A stretch of 42,129 nt of DNA, from positions 1 to 42,129 of IMG/VR virus record IMGVR_UViG_3300027754_000187. The stretch is one strand, 5' to 3'. Below the pieces are notes generated by a model. That model worked only from the letters and a program-made list of their open reading frames with translations, had not been told where the DNA came from and made no database searches. This document shows positions 22,894 through 30,640 of the stretch, in pieces (the stretch's first letter is position 1; each line of letters opens with the position of its first letter). A program made the translations under genes and the position numbers. This DNA is from a virus.

Positions 22894-23393
22894 AAATCGA
22901 ATTAAAAAACATCAAGTATTCAGAGTTTGCAAGTGAAGAAACTAACTGCTACGAGGCAACGATCTACATTGACGGCAAAAAGGTGGGGACTGTAAACAAT
23001 GGCGGGAAAGGTGGATGCGACAACATATATCCCTACGAAGTAGAGACACGCATAAACCAATACGCTAAAACTTTGCCAGTTCGCAAGTTGGGCTTTATAG
23101 ATCCGCAGACGGGCAAAGAATTTGAATGCCCGCAATCCGCAGAAACTATCTTCGGTGAACTAATGGATGACTACCTACATGGCAAGGATCTAAAGAAAGC
23201 ATTGAAGACAAAGATTCTTTTTATGCGGGATAAACAAGTGTGGGAAACCAAGCGCATGGATGCCATTACTTTCAAAGCCACTCTAGCAAAAGGCAATGAT
23301 GAACTAATCAAGAACCTAAAAGCTGAAGTGATTCTTAATTTTCTACCAATGGACAAAGCATTACAGCTTTACAAGGAAGGATCTAGACCATGA
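22890..23393 (+). CDS. Conserved mobile-element protein, unknown
   Basis: This 167-residue protein starts MKIELKNIKYSEFASEETNC and has YEATIYIDGKKVGTVNNGGK then GGCDNIYPY, a pattern I have seen in proteins of Betaproteobacterial phages and plasmids. A beta-rich N-half leads to a basic helical C-half (DLKKALKTKILFMRDKQVWE). It is coupled to the Api92-like gene by ATGA. Function unassigned. Confidence 0.7.
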   Translation: MKIELKNIKYSEFASEETNCYEATIYIDGKKVGTVNNGGKGGCDNIYPYEVETRINQYAKTLPVRKLGFIDPQTGKEFECPQSAETIFGELMDDYLHGKDLKKALKTKILFMRDKQVWETKRMDAITFKATLAKGNDELIKNLKAEVILNFLPMDKALQLYKEGSRP

Positions 23394-23521
23394 CTATTTA
23401 CATTTTGCTAGAAGATGGGGAATTCGTTTCCGCCTACCGCACCCGCAAAGAGGCTGAGAAATCAGCAATAGAAAACGACATTCGCAATATGCACATTATT
23501 GAAACCACTTTAAGAGGTTAG
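23390..23521 (+). CDS. Very small protein, unknown
   Basis: This 43-residue frame (MTIYILLEDGEFVSAYRTRK, EAEKSAIENDIRNMH) starts with an ATGA overlap on the upstream stop and has RBS AAGGAAGGATC. It has the same beta strand plus E-A-E-K helix layout as the three paralogues at 23524, 23721 and 26051 and may be a shortened relative. Confidence 0.55.
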   Translation: MTIYILLEDGEFVSAYRTRKEAEKSAIENDIRNMHIIETTLRG

Positions 23522-23523
23522 AC

Positions 23524-23712
23524 ATGAAAACATTCCAAATCTTTCAAACAGTAAGTTATGAATATTTTGTTGAAGCTGAATCAGAAGAGCAAGCAAAAAA
23601 TAAAATTTTATGTAACCGATTAACTCCCAGTAGTGAAGAACTCATTGAATGGGTTTACGCAGACGAACATGATGGGGTTAATTGGACATATGAACCAGTA
23701 ACAAATTCATAG
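23524..23712 (+). CDS. Small protein of a three-copy family (EAESEEQA)
   Basis: This 62-residue acidic protein (MKTFQIFQTVSYEYFVEAES, EEQAKNKILCNRL) shares with 23721-23900 and 26051-26236 a beta strand ending in Y..(F/Y).(V/I)EA, an (E/N)EE.A helix and a following (D/E)-rich strand. RBS AAGAGGTTAGAC precedes ATG. Probably a small alpha/beta domain; function unknown. Confidence 0.65.
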   Translation: MKTFQIFQTVSYEYFVEAESEEQAKNKILCNRLTPSSEELIEWVYADEHDGVNWTYEPVTNS

Positions 23713-23720
23713 GGGAAAAC

Positions 23721-23900
23721 ATGAAAACATATTTAGTAAATGCTAGTTATTTGACCTATTGCAGAGCATTCATAGAGGCAGAAGATGAAGAACACGCATT
23801 AGACCTAGCGCACGAAATGGGTGGAGATGGGTTTAAACAAGAAGGTTTGGGTGACTGGGAAATTGATTCAATAACTGAAATGGAGGTGCAACATGGATAA
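23721..23900 (+). CDS. Small protein of a three-copy family (EAEDEEHA)
   Basis: This 59-residue frame starts at ATG 23721 behind AGGGGAAAAC: MKTYLVNASYLTYCRAFIEA, EDEEHALDLAHEMGGDG. It is the nearest paralogue of 23524-23712 and lies directly after it, which suggests tandem duplication. It overlaps the next gene by 8 bp. Function unknown. Confidence 0.65.
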   Translation: MKTYLVNASYLTYCRAFIEAEDEEHALDLAHEMGGDGFKQEGLGDWEIDSITEMEVQHG

Positions 23901-24390
23901 ATTTTGGCAAGACGCAGAGCAGAAATACAAAGCTATTCAACTGATGGGCTTAGAACTAATGGGCAAGACCGATACGATCATGCCCATGCTCAAAGGCTTT
24001 GTGCTTGAAGGCAACGAGGTGGGACAGTTTCCCGACTTACTGGCAATGTTTTTATACAACGACAAGCAGACGGCAGACTCAGCCGATTTGCAAAAGTATG
24101 TAGATCAAGCCATTGAACAGATCAAGAGCAATAGGGAAGTAAACAAAGATGTTTACGAAATCCCTATGGATGTTCTAGAAAAGAAATACCACGGCTGTGG
24201 CAACGGCATAGCAGTAATTGACAAGACAACCCGCAAGGTTATCGACATTGATTACACGACCGCAAGGCTGAAGGTAATAACCGAGCAGAACATTTCCATG
24301 TGCAAGTCTGCGGGCAAGATCATTAAGGAAGACGAGAAAACGATTACCTATCGTGCTAACTTTTCGTCATGCCAAGTCTGTTTATTCTAG
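23893..24390 (+). CDS. Accessory protein, unknown
   Basis: This 165-residue protein has a helical N-half (KFWQDAEQKYKAIQLMGLEL; QKYVDQAIEQIKSNREVNKD) and a beta-rich C-half (CGNGIAVIDKTTRKVIDIDY). It ends in cysteines (SSCQVCLF). RBS GGAGGTGCAAC precedes ATG 23893 inside the previous gene. No family recognised. Confidence 0.65.
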   Translation: MDKFWQDAEQKYKAIQLMGLELMGKTDTIMPMLKGFVLEGNEVGQFPDLLAMFLYNDKQTADSADLQKYVDQAIEQIKSNREVNKDVYEIPMDVLEKKYHGCGNGIAVIDKTTRKVIDIDYTTARLKVITEQNISMCKSAGKIIKEDEKTITYRANFSSCQVCLF

Positions 24391-24398
24391 GGGATGCA

Positions 24399-24716
24399 AT
24401 GACCGAGAAATGGATTGTATGCAGTGGTAATTTGCTCGAAGGGCATGAATTCTATGGGCAGTTTAGTTCGCACGAACAAGCGCAAGAGTGGGGGCAAAAA
24501 AACTTTGATGTATCGGGTTTCCATATAGCAAAGATGCGCCCCATTCTTAACATAGAAAAGATGACAAGCAGTGAATGGATTGCATACAGAGAAGAAAAAC
24601 TACACGACTACTTTGCATCAGGAAAGGAATTAGTTCCAAATCCTAAGTGCAAACAATGCGACACGCATAACGACTATGTGTGTTTTTACTGTGAACTACA
24701 TCAAATGGGGGAATAG
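24399..24716 (+). CDS. Small zinc-finger-like protein, unknown
   Basis: I use ATG 24399 (MTEKWIVCSGNLLEGHEFYG) behind AGGGGATGCA, giving 105 residues. The middle is mixed (HEQAQEWGQKNFDVSGFHIA). The end has four cysteines and histidines in PKCKQCDTHNDYVCFYCELH, a likely zinc ribbon. Function unknown. Confidence 0.6.
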   Translation: MTEKWIVCSGNLLEGHEFYGQFSSHEQAQEWGQKNFDVSGFHIAKMRPILNIEKMTSSEWIAYREEKLHDYFASGKELVPNPKCKQCDTHNDYVCFYCELHQMGE

Positions 24717-24717
24717 C

Positions 24718-24975
24718 ATGAAAAAACAAATCACCGACTGGAAATTAGTAATCCTGTGGGATGACGATCAACGAGAGATCATGGGCAATTCGTTACCAGA
24801 ATGCGTTAAGGATGAAATCAATACGCACTTAAACGAATTGGAAGACTTGCGGGAAGAACACGACTTAGGCTTGCGAGATTGGGCATACAGCTTTACGCAT
24901 GACCGAGAGGATTCGGTAGACGCAATGCAATGGAACGCATACACCGCCCCGAAGTTTGAACCCGCAGAGGAGTAA
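24718..24975 (+). CDS. Small acidic protein, unknown
   Basis: I use ATG 24718 (MKKQITDWKLVILWDDDQRE) behind GGGGGAATAGC, giving 85 residues. The protein is acidic and helical (IMGNSLPECVKDEINTHLNE; DLREEHDLGLRDWAYSFTHD). No family recognised. Confidence 0.6.
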   Translation: MKKQITDWKLVILWDDDQREIMGNSLPECVKDEINTHLNELEDLREEHDLGLRDWAYSFTHDREDSVDAMQWNAYTAPKFEPAEE

Positions 24976-24978
24976 ACC

Positions 24979-25368
24979 ATGCTAACAGAAGACTACGAAA
25001 AAATTGCCAGTAAACACGATCTATTGCTTAGCGATCCGCTTATTAACTTTGCGGATGATGTAACAGAAGAACGAATGAAGTATGTTATTCGTCAGCTTTT
25101 ATTGGATTACAGCCCGAATGAACTAGATCGCTTGACGGGATTAGATGAGACAACTTGCCTAAAGATTTGCCATGAAATGATTGTCAAAGATCATGGGCTT
25201 ACGAACCCGAAGGATTGGAAAGCCCAACAAGTAGACGAGAACCTATGGGGAATCTATGGGGATGCATGGGGGGAATGGATAGACGATAGCGGAAACTTTC
25301 TATGCTTCGACAGTAAAGAATTGGCAGAAGAATATATCAACGAGGAGATCCCTAAATGCTCACGATAG
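24979..25368 (+). CDS. Accessory protein, unknown
   Basis: This 129-residue acidic protein (YEKIASKHDLLLSDPLINFA; YVIRQLLLDYSPNELDRLTG) is mostly helical. Its C-terminal half, with DENLWGIYGDAWGEWIDDSG, looks like a small beta-domain. RBS GCAGAGGAGTAAACC. It overlaps the next gene by 13 bp. No family recognised. Confidence 0.65.
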   Translation: MLTEDYEKIASKHDLLLSDPLINFADDVTEERMKYVIRQLLLDYSPNELDRLTGLDETTCLKICHEMIVKDHGLTNPKDWKAQQVDENLWGIYGDAWGEWIDDSGNFLCFDSKELAEEYINEEIPKCSR

Positions 25369-25610
25369 AACAGCTTCAAAAGGTTGCCAGTATGTTAATC
25401 AAAGCATACCGAACCGAAATTGTGCGGGATGAGGATTGGTGGTTTTATTTGGATGATTGTTGTTTCAACATACACAACAACGGCAGAGAAGGCACAGGGG
25501 ATTACAGCATAAATGTTTACGGGTATGACAGCGAAGATAGAGCCGACTATTCACATTGGATAGATTTACAACCAACTTATTTAGGATTTGAAAATGAACT
25601 ATGTATGTAA
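25356..25610 (+). CDS. Small acidic protein, unknown
   Basis: This 84-residue protein (IEQLQKVASMLIKAYRTEIV; DWWFYLDDCCFNIHNNGREG) is aromatic-rich and acidic. Its start lies inside the previous gene, with CGAGGAGATCC as ribosome site. It overlaps the next gene by 17 bp. Unknown. Confidence 0.6.
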   Translation: MLTIEQLQKVASMLIKAYRTEIVRDEDWWFYLDDCCFNIHNNGREGTGDYSINVYGYDSEDRADYSHWIDLQPTYLGFENELCM

Positions 25611-25779
25611 TGGGTATTGGAAAGACACAAAGGAAAACTTTATTGGAATGGTTGTCTCAGATCAAGAATGGGATGGATTAGAAGACGCAAAAGATGAGCG
25701 CATTTTCTACTACACGGATGGATTCCCAGTAACAGGGGATCATGGGGAATTTGTAATAACAGAAGGAGTATCAGCATGA
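25594..25779 (+). CDS. Small acidic protein ending in GVSA
   Basis: I use ATG 25594 (RBS TTAGGATTTGAAA), giving 61 residues (MNYVCNGYWKDTKENFIGMV). The end, VITEGVSA, is encoded by the junction AGGAGTATCAGCATGA, which also supplies the Shine-Dalgarno and start of the next gene. The same junction occurs twice more. Function unknown. Confidence 0.6.
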   Translation: MNYVCNGYWKDTKENFIGMVVSDQEWDGLEDAKDERIFYYTDGFPVTGDHGEFVITEGVSA

Positions 25780-26054
25780 AGACACGCAACTTAACTTTTC
25801 ACGCAGACCCCGCACACGGGTGGTTAGAAGTATCTCTCGCAGATATCCACGACTTTGGAATAGGTGACAGGATTAGCCGTTACTCTTACATCAAGGGTGA
25901 TCGCGTATTTCTAGAAGAAGATTGTGATGCGGGAGTCTATCTAGAAAAAGCTAAAGAGGAAGGGTGGGATATCTCTGTTACAGAAAAGCATACGAACCAC
26001 GATTCTTTTATCCGCAATCTTGCCAGTTTCCCACGCATGGGGGTATCAGCATGA
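25776..26054 (+). CDS. Accessory protein ending in GVSA
   Basis: This 92-residue protein (NLTFHADPAHGWLEVSLADI; HDFGIGDRISRYSYIKGDRV) reads FLEEDCDAGVYLEKAKEEGW towards its end and stops in MGVSA at the second copy of the GTATCAGCATGA junction. The HADPGHGWLEV...YSY.....VFLEEDCDAG pattern is one I have seen in small plasmid and phage proteins; no function is assigned. Confidence 0.65.
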   Translation: MKTRNLTFHADPAHGWLEVSLADIHDFGIGDRISRYSYIKGDRVFLEEDCDAGVYLEKAKEEGWDISVTEKHTNHDSFIRNLASFPRMGVSA

Positions 26055-26236
26055 AAAAAGAATTTATAGTTAAAAAATTAGTTGAGTATTTATACACGAT
26101 TGAAGCCAACACCAATGAAGAGGCTGAAAACATTGCATCTTATTTAGATTGTGGCGATAACTTTCAAATGACAACCATTGATATTTCTGCCGAAAGTTTG
26201 GAAGACTATCAAATTAGCTTAGGAGTATCAGCATGA
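26051..26236 (+). CDS. Small protein of the three-copy family, ending in GVSA
   Basis: I use ATG 26051 (ATGA overlap), giving 61 residues; a longer frame begins within the previous gene. MKKEFIVKKLVEYLYTIEAN then TNEEAENIASYLDCGD matches the paralogues at 23524 and 23721 (beta strand, EAxxxEEA helix). It ends in LGVSA at the third copy of the AGGAGTATCAGCATGA junction. Confidence 0.65.
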   Translation: MKKEFIVKKLVEYLYTIEANTNEEAENIASYLDCGDNFQMTTIDISAESLEDYQISLGVSA

Positions 26237-26421
26237 ACATTCAAGATAAACATATACATGGTAATGGAAACAAATTTATTTTGGTGGTTACTTATGACGA
26301 GGCAGAAGACTTGGGCTTTGCTTTGCAAGATGTAATTGAAGATCTAGGCACAGGTAAACGCAAGGCAGAAGAAGCTACTGATACCTATTTTTATGGCTTT
26401 GAAATTAACGGGGGAAAATAA
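26233..26421 (+). CDS. Small protein, unknown
   Basis: This 62-residue protein (MNIQDKHIHGNGNKFILVVT; YDEAEDLGFALQDVIEDLGT) is acidic with a beta strand then helix layout. It starts in the third GTATCAGCATGA junction and ends touching the next start. Unknown. Confidence 0.6.
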   Translation: MNIQDKHIHGNGNKFILVVTYDEAEDLGFALQDVIEDLGTGKRKAEEATDTYFYGFEINGGK

Positions 26422-27047
26422 TGAACACAATAGAACGAGAGGCATTCGCAAACTCATACTGCGGGAATGTAGCGCACCATCAATATAAAGAAGTGATGGA
26501 ATTTTTAGAGGAATATTTTAAAACCGATCACATGAATTATTCATGCGACTACACAAGCATTGTTGATTCACTAGGAGTTTGGCGGGATGCCAAAGACTAT
26601 CAGAAGAAACTATCCGAGCTTTATTACATAGAGAAAACCTTCACCGAGAACACGGGTGGCGGGTGTATGGTGGACTTTATCCAACTGAAAGATGGTAGGT
26701 GCATAGGATTAAATGATGAATGCATGGTGGTCTATCCTTCATATAACCTTTTCTATCACGATCACCTTTCCACTATCAACTTCCCAGTTATCAAGTTTGA
26801 GCCATGCTTACATGAAAGACACGAACCATACTGCCCCGCAAATGATGGGTTTCCCTGTAAGTGTTGGGACATTGACTACATAGCAGAGGTTGCATTAAAT
26901 TCAGCTTGTGCCAAGATCCAAGAAATGTTAGATGTTCCTACTGGCACTCTTGCGGGAGAAGTCTTTAGTGGACAAAAGGGTGAGAATATTGGAGAGATCC
27001 TAAAGGATTACATAGCACAAGAAATGAACGCTAAACTCAACCCATGA
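26421..27047 (+). CDS. Cysteine-rich accessory protein, unknown
   Basis: At 208 residues this is the largest protein of the accessory operon. It has clustered Cys and His in CLHERHEPYCPANDGFPCKC (about 125-145), which could bind a metal, flanked by IKFEP and WDIDYIAEVALNSACAKIQE. The N-half is helical (YKEVMEFLEEYFKTDHMNYS). RBS GGGGGAAAATA. No family recognised. Confidence 0.65.
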   Translation: MNTIEREAFANSYCGNVAHHQYKEVMEFLEEYFKTDHMNYSCDYTSIVDSLGVWRDAKDYQKKLSELYYIEKTFTENTGGGCMVDFIQLKDGRCIGLNDECMVVYPSYNLFYHDHLSTINFPVIKFEPCLHERHEPYCPANDGFPCKCWDIDYIAEVALNSACAKIQEMLDVPTGTLAGEVFSGQKGENIGEILKDYIAQEMNAKLNP

Positions 27048-27250
27048 CCAAACCCGCAACAACCCTGTTCGCCCTGTTCCTGATGGAAGATGAGGATGGT
27101 AATGTTACCGCCCGCTCTGACTTCGTGGGACAAGGGGAGAACGCATTCGATCTAGGGATGGAGATCATAGGCAACCTCCAATTCCTAGAGTCCATGAATA
27201 GGAAACACCTACGGGTGGAGAAGTGCCTACTATCTTCCTACCATAATTGA
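27044..27250 (+). CDS. Last accessory-operon gene, unknown
   Basis: This 68-residue protein (TTLFALFLMEDEDGNVTARS; DLGMEIIGNLQFLESMNRKH) is coupled upstream by ATGA. Its final 21 bases overlap the 3' end of the convergent primase gene. A near-match to the genome palindrome, TGGTAATGTTACCG, is at 27097-27110. No terminator is visible between the two operons. Confidence 0.6.
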   Translation: MTKPATTLFALFLMEDEDGNVTARSDFVGQGENAFDLGMEIIGNLQFLESMNRKHLRVEKCLLSSYHN

Positions 27251-28054
27251 TTTGTTTAGGCTTTGGGTGAACTTAAACAGTCCTACCCTTTGGTGGTAGT
27301 CGTTAGCGTCTTCTCCGACTCTATCGCTCATCCAATAGGGTAGCCCTGTCTGCTTCGCAATTCTTTCGCCAGTTCCACTCTCGTCATTGTCAGCTACCAC
27401 CATCCCGCCCGTCTTCTGTGCAACCTTCAACAGATTACCCGCAGAGAAACAAACATGGATGCTGTATTTCTTTTTTAATCCCCGTAGCGCATACCTCAGA
27501 GACAGAGCCGTAGCGTAGCCTTCACATAGATACGGATCACCCCCGTTGTTAAACACGAAGGTGGCATCCGAGGTTCGTTGTCCCAGTAGAAACTTCTTAT
27601 CCCCGTCTTCCGAGATCATCTGGCAACCGACCACAACATTGTCCACTCGCATAGGGATCAGAAGGATTTTGTTCTTATCCTTGACCCATACATTCCCTGT
27701 CTCTTCGGGAAAACCCTTGCTCTTTAGATACGGGTGGAAAGCGAAGACTGATTCTTGGATCATCCGATTAGCTTTGTCTTGGGCTTCTTGTTGTTTCTTC
27801 TGCCGATCTTTGTCGGCTTCTTGTGCCATCCGAGCGATCTTTGTGTAGTTAATCTCCACGCTATCATCAGGTTTCCATACGGACACTTCAGAATCTACGG
27901 CATGGTTCTGCACAAAGGCATGAGTCCCCATAAACTTGACCGCCCCGTTTCTCTTGTTGGGGTGATCATCCGTCTGGTAACGTTTCCATTGCCCTATCGG
28001 GGGAACATGGTCTATGAGGATGCCATGCGCCCTGCAATACGAAATCAAATCCAC
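27230..28054 (-). CDS. Toprim-type DNA primase
   Basis: This 274-residue protein has a plasmid/phage-primase Toprim domain. GDPYLCEGYATALSLRYAL contains the catalytic Glu178, and GMVVADNDESGTGERIAKQ contains the metal-binding Asp222 and Asp224. Upstream are ILLIPMRVDNVVVGCQMISE and a linker helix (ARMAQEADKDRQKKQQEAQD). It lacks an N-terminal zinc finger. It would make RNA primers for phage replication and is coupled to the helicase gene (shared base at 28054). Confidence 0.85.
   Translation of the reverse strand: MDLISYCRAHGILIDHVPPIGQWKRYQTDDHPNKRNGAVKFMGTHAFVQNHAVDSEVSVWKPDDSVEINYTKIARMAQEADKDRQKKQQEAQDKANRMIQESVFAFHPYLKSKGFPEETGNVWVKDKNKILLIPMRVDNVVVGCQMISEDGDKKFLLGQRTSDATFVFNNGGDPYLCEGYATALSLRYALRGLKKKYSIHVCFSAGNLLKVAQKTGGMVVADNDESGTGERIAKQTGLPYWMSDRVGEDANDYHQRVGLFKFTQSLNKSIMVGR
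27975..27988. promoter_or_regulatory. Palindrome TGGTAACGTTTCCA (site 3 of 6)
   Basis: This copy lies in codons 23-27 of the primase gene, and like site 2 it is followed by TTGC. See the finding on this motif. Confidence 0.5.
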
Positions 28055-29529
28055 TATCTACTCCTCTTGATCTTCCGAATGTAGGCTTTGATCTTGTTGT
28101 CTACAAACTTAACTACATCATGGGATGGTGGGGTGGGGGTATCGTGTAACCCTCTAGGCCATACTCCAAACTTATCCCGATAAGTATGCGCGGCTCGACC
28201 GCTCGACCACCCTTGGTTACGGACATACCACTGAAGCTGTGACCACCACGCCTGTTTATCTTCCCGTGTCATTGCGCCAGTTAGTTCTTGTAGAACACCA
28301 GCTTCTACCTCAACCTTGTTCTTTTTCTCCCTGACATGACCACAATGGATGCAAGTATCTGATCCTGACGGCCATAAATGCTGACAGATGGGACACTTGG
28401 ACTCTTTCTTTTCCCTCTCGGTGGGTTCTTTCTTGGCTTTCTCCTTGCCATCATCCAGTTCTTGAACCCCGTTCTCATAGACTTCATCCCAATCACCACG
28501 AAATCTGAGGTAGTTTCCTGAGTGATCTAGCCATAGGGCAAACTCTTTCCCCTCATACGAGCGCATCACCCTACCCATCTGCTGAATGTGAGAGGACAAA
28601 GACTTGGAGAATGGGCGGGCAGATACTCCAATCACTACATCTGGAACATCAAATCCTTTAGTGAGAATGTCAGTAGCTATCAGCCCGTGTATCTCTGTAT
28701 CTGGCTTGCTGAAATCCTCAATAGCATCCGCCTTGAACTGATCATCATCTTTGTAACTGATGCTTACAAAGTTGTAACCATGCTCTGCAAACTTCCTAGA
28801 TAGATCTGTCCCATGCTCTACTCCCGAACAGAAGATGATTGTCTTGCGTGGCTTTCCGTATATCTCATGTGTTTTCTTGATCCACTCGGCAACGATATCG
28901 CCTGTGATCTTCATGCCCCGTTTGGTGGTTTCTCTCTGACTCCATTCGCCGGCCACCTTCTTGGCATCAGTCATGTCAATCTCCGTAGAGATAAACACCC
29001 TGAGAGGAACTAGAAACTTCTTATCCACCAACTGCTTGGTCGTTACTGTCGAGACTACATTGGAGTAGGTCTTGCCCAATCCTTTGGTAAATGGGGTGGC
29101 TGTAAGTCCTATCACCCGAATGTGTGGATTGTTCTTGATGAACTCCATTGTTTGCTGTCTGGTCTGGTGCGCTTCGTCCACGATTAAGAGGTCGAGGCCG
29201 GGGAAGTCACCCCTTTTCTCTAGTGTTTGGGCGGAGCAGACTTGGATATTCTCATAAGGTCGATACCGCCAGTGGCCTGACTGCATTACCCCGTGGTCTA
29301 TGTCATAGCCGTTTAGCCGCTGGCTAGTCTGCTCACATAGAACGATCCTATCCAATAGCATTGCCGCCTTGTTGCCCTTCTTCTTTACGGCTTCAAGCAG
29401 AGCAATAGCCATCTCTGTCTTACCCGCCCCCGTGGGGGCATATAAGATTTGAGAGCGGTTGCCCATAGCAAATCCATTTCGGAGAGCTTCTAGCGTGTCC
29501 GATTGGTACTGTCTTAGTTCTAGTGCCAT
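28054..29529 (-). CDS. SF2 DNA helicase (DEAD/DEAH-like, zinc-ribbon tail)
   Basis: I use ATG 29529 (MALELRQYQSDTLEALRNGF) behind GGAGGGAAGT, giving 491 residues. The motifs are Q-like RQYQ, Walker A APTGAGKT (about 31-38), Walker B IVDEAHQT (about 117-124), motif III GLTATPFTKG, motif V DILTKGFDVPDVV and motif VI IQQMGRVMRSYEG. A CPICxx(17)CIHC zinc ribbon follows, then a C-terminal helical region. It resembles phage-encoded SF2 helicases such as the T5/YejH-like group and would unwind DNA at replication or recombination forks, beside the primase and ParB-like genes. Confidence 0.9.
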   Translation of the reverse strand: MALELRQYQSDTLEALRNGFAMGNRSQILYAPTGAGKTEMAIALLEAVKKKGNKAAMLLDRIVLCEQTSQRLNGYDIDHGVMQSGHWRYRPYENIQVCSAQTLEKRGDFPGLDLLIVDEAHQTRQQTMEFIKNNPHIRVIGLTATPFTKGLGKTYSNVVSTVTTKQLVDKKFLVPLRVFISTEIDMTDAKKVAGEWSQRETTKRGMKITGDIVAEWIKKTHEIYGKPRKTIIFCSGVEHGTDLSRKFAEHGYNFVSISYKDDDQFKADAIEDFSKPDTEIHGLIATDILTKGFDVPDVVIGVSARPFSKSLSSHIQQMGRVMRSYEGKEFALWLDHSGNYLRFRGDWDEVYENGVQELDDGKEKAKKEPTEREKKESKCPICQHLWPSGSDTCIHCGHVREKKNKVEVEAGVLQELTGAMTREDKQAWWSQLQWYVRNQGWSSGRAAHTYRDKFGVWPRGLHDTPTPPSHDVVKFVDNKIKAYIRKIKRSR

Positions 29530-29547
29530 ACTTCCCTCCAAGAAGCA

Positions 29548-30333
29548 TTATTCATACTGTTTCAGTTTCTTTTGTAGCATCGCCACTTGGCGCTTTAGTT
29601 GGGCATTCTCTGACTGGAATGAGTCTCTACTCTTGGTGACCGCTACGATCTCTATTTTAGCTAGGCGTAGATCTTCTTTTAGTTCTGCTATCAGCTTCTC
29701 AGCCATGCTCTTATCTTCTACTGTCCCGTCTATGGATGCAATGGCTAACTGCTCTGTCAGCTTCTCGTTCTCTGCGATCAGGGCATCTACCATCTCATCC
29801 TTCTCGTCATGCTGTGGCTCTGGTAACGTTTCCACTTCCTTGGGCTTGACCTTGCGCTCACGGGTAACACCTTCCCCGTCTGTGAACTTGCGCTTCTCCT
29901 CCTTCGGGGTGGCTAGTGAGGCTCTGAGTTTTCCAACATACGGGTGGCTAACACCACAATGCCTAGCTATCTCTCGGTCACTCCACTTACCCCACTCAGC
30001 ATCGTTGAGCATATCTAGGACACTCTTACGCTTGTCTTCCATACTGGGGCGTAGGCCGTGGGATCTGTTGGCTTTGTAGCTAAACAGCTTGGCATCCCGT
30101 AGCGTCCCTGCCACTACATCAGCGTTGATCCCCGCCTTGCCTAGCTTTAGGTGGGCAAAGTAGCGGTGGAATCCATCCGCCAAATAGTGGAATACACCAT
30201 CATTAAAGACAGTAACTGGCGGGAATTTGTCCCCGCTCTCCATCGCTAATGCGTAGTCATCCACAGTTTCCTGACTGATCTCCGCTCTCGGTTGCGTTCC
30301 CTTATCAATGACGATTAGTTTTATGTTTAACAT
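29548..30333 (-). CDS. ParB/sulfiredoxin-fold DNA-binding protein
   Basis: This 261-residue protein has a ParB N-terminal domain (GTQPRAEISQETVDDYALAM; KFPPVTVFNDGVFHYLADGF with HRYFAH; DVVAGTLRDAKLFSYKANRS then HGLRPS) and a helix-turn-helix (WSDREIARHCGVSHPYVGKL). A Lys/Glu-rich linker and a long coiled coil (about 180-261) follow. The FPPVxVFxDGxxxxLADGFHR pattern is the ParB nuclease-like domain of phages and mobile elements, a regulator or replication-accessory protein rather than a partition protein, as no ParA is present. It contains genome palindrome site 4. Confidence 0.88.
   Translation of the reverse strand: MLNIKLIVIDKGTQPRAEISQETVDDYALAMESGDKFPPVTVFNDGVFHYLADGFHRYFAHLKLGKAGINADVVAGTLRDAKLFSYKANRSHGLRPSMEDKRKSVLDMLNDAEWGKWSDREIARHCGVSHPYVGKLRASLATPKEEKRKFTDGEGVTRERKVKPKEVETLPEPQHDEKDEMVDALIAENEKLTEQLAIASIDGTVEDKSMAEKLIAELKEDLRLAKIEIVAVTKSRDSFQSENAQLKRQVAMLQKKLKQYE
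29821..29834. promoter_or_regulatory. Palindrome TGGTAACGTTTCCA (site 4 of 6)
   Basis: This copy lies in the coding sequence of the ParB-like gene, about codons 167-171. See the finding on this motif. Confidence 0.5.
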
Positions 30334-30342
30334 TTTGTTCCT

Positions 30343-30489
30343 TTATTCATTACCCATTGCCCAACCCGTACAGAATGCGATCCACTGCATCTGTATTCTT
30401 GGGTGACCATACCTCTTGCCGTTCCATTTCATCTCACTTTTCCCCTTGGTTGCCATCCAAAGCTCAAACTTCTGTCGAATCTTCTCCAT
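30343..30489 (-). CDS. Very small basic protein, unknown
   Basis: This 48-residue frame starts at ATG 30489 behind GGAAGGAAAAAAAG: MEKIRQKFELWMATKGKSEM, then KWNGKRYGHPRIQMQWIAFC. The charge is basic, with several Trp. It overlaps the next upstream gene by 26 bp and ends 9 bp before the ParB-like start. Length, ribosome site and dense packing support it; function unknown. Confidence 0.55.
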   Translation of the reverse strand: MEKIRQKFELWMATKGKSEMKWNGKRYGHPRIQMQWIAFCTGWAMGNE

Positions 30490-30640
30490 CTTTTTTTCCT
30501 TCCCTAATAATTGGTGATTGTTTTATTGCTTCGTACTTAGCCTCTTCATAACCTATTTCGTAGGCATTCATGGCTAAGGTCACAGCGTTATCGTCTACGC
30601 CAGTCAGTCTTAACAGGCTTGCTAGGTCTTCTTTTTTCAT
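30464..30640 (-). CDS. Small protein, unknown
   Basis: This 58-residue acidic helical protein (MKKEDLASLLRLTGVDDNAV, TLAMNAYEIGYEEAKYEA) begins with an ATGA overlap on the membrane-peptide gene upstream. Its end overlaps the following gene by 26 bp. Function unknown. Confidence 0.55.
   Translation of the reverse strand: MKKEDLASLLRLTGVDDNAVTLAMNAYEIGYEEAKYEAIKQSPIIREGKKDGEDSTEV

Noticed and set aside
29459-30079. 206-residue plus-strand open frame across the ParB-like and helicase genes
   Set aside because: It is antisense to two genes with clear domain motifs, is Ser/Phe/Leu-rich like a shadow frame and has no ribosome site.
29548-30333. ParAB partition system of a plasmid-like prophage
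   Set aside because: No ParA ATPase is present, and the ParB-like protein is of the phage nuclease-domain type.
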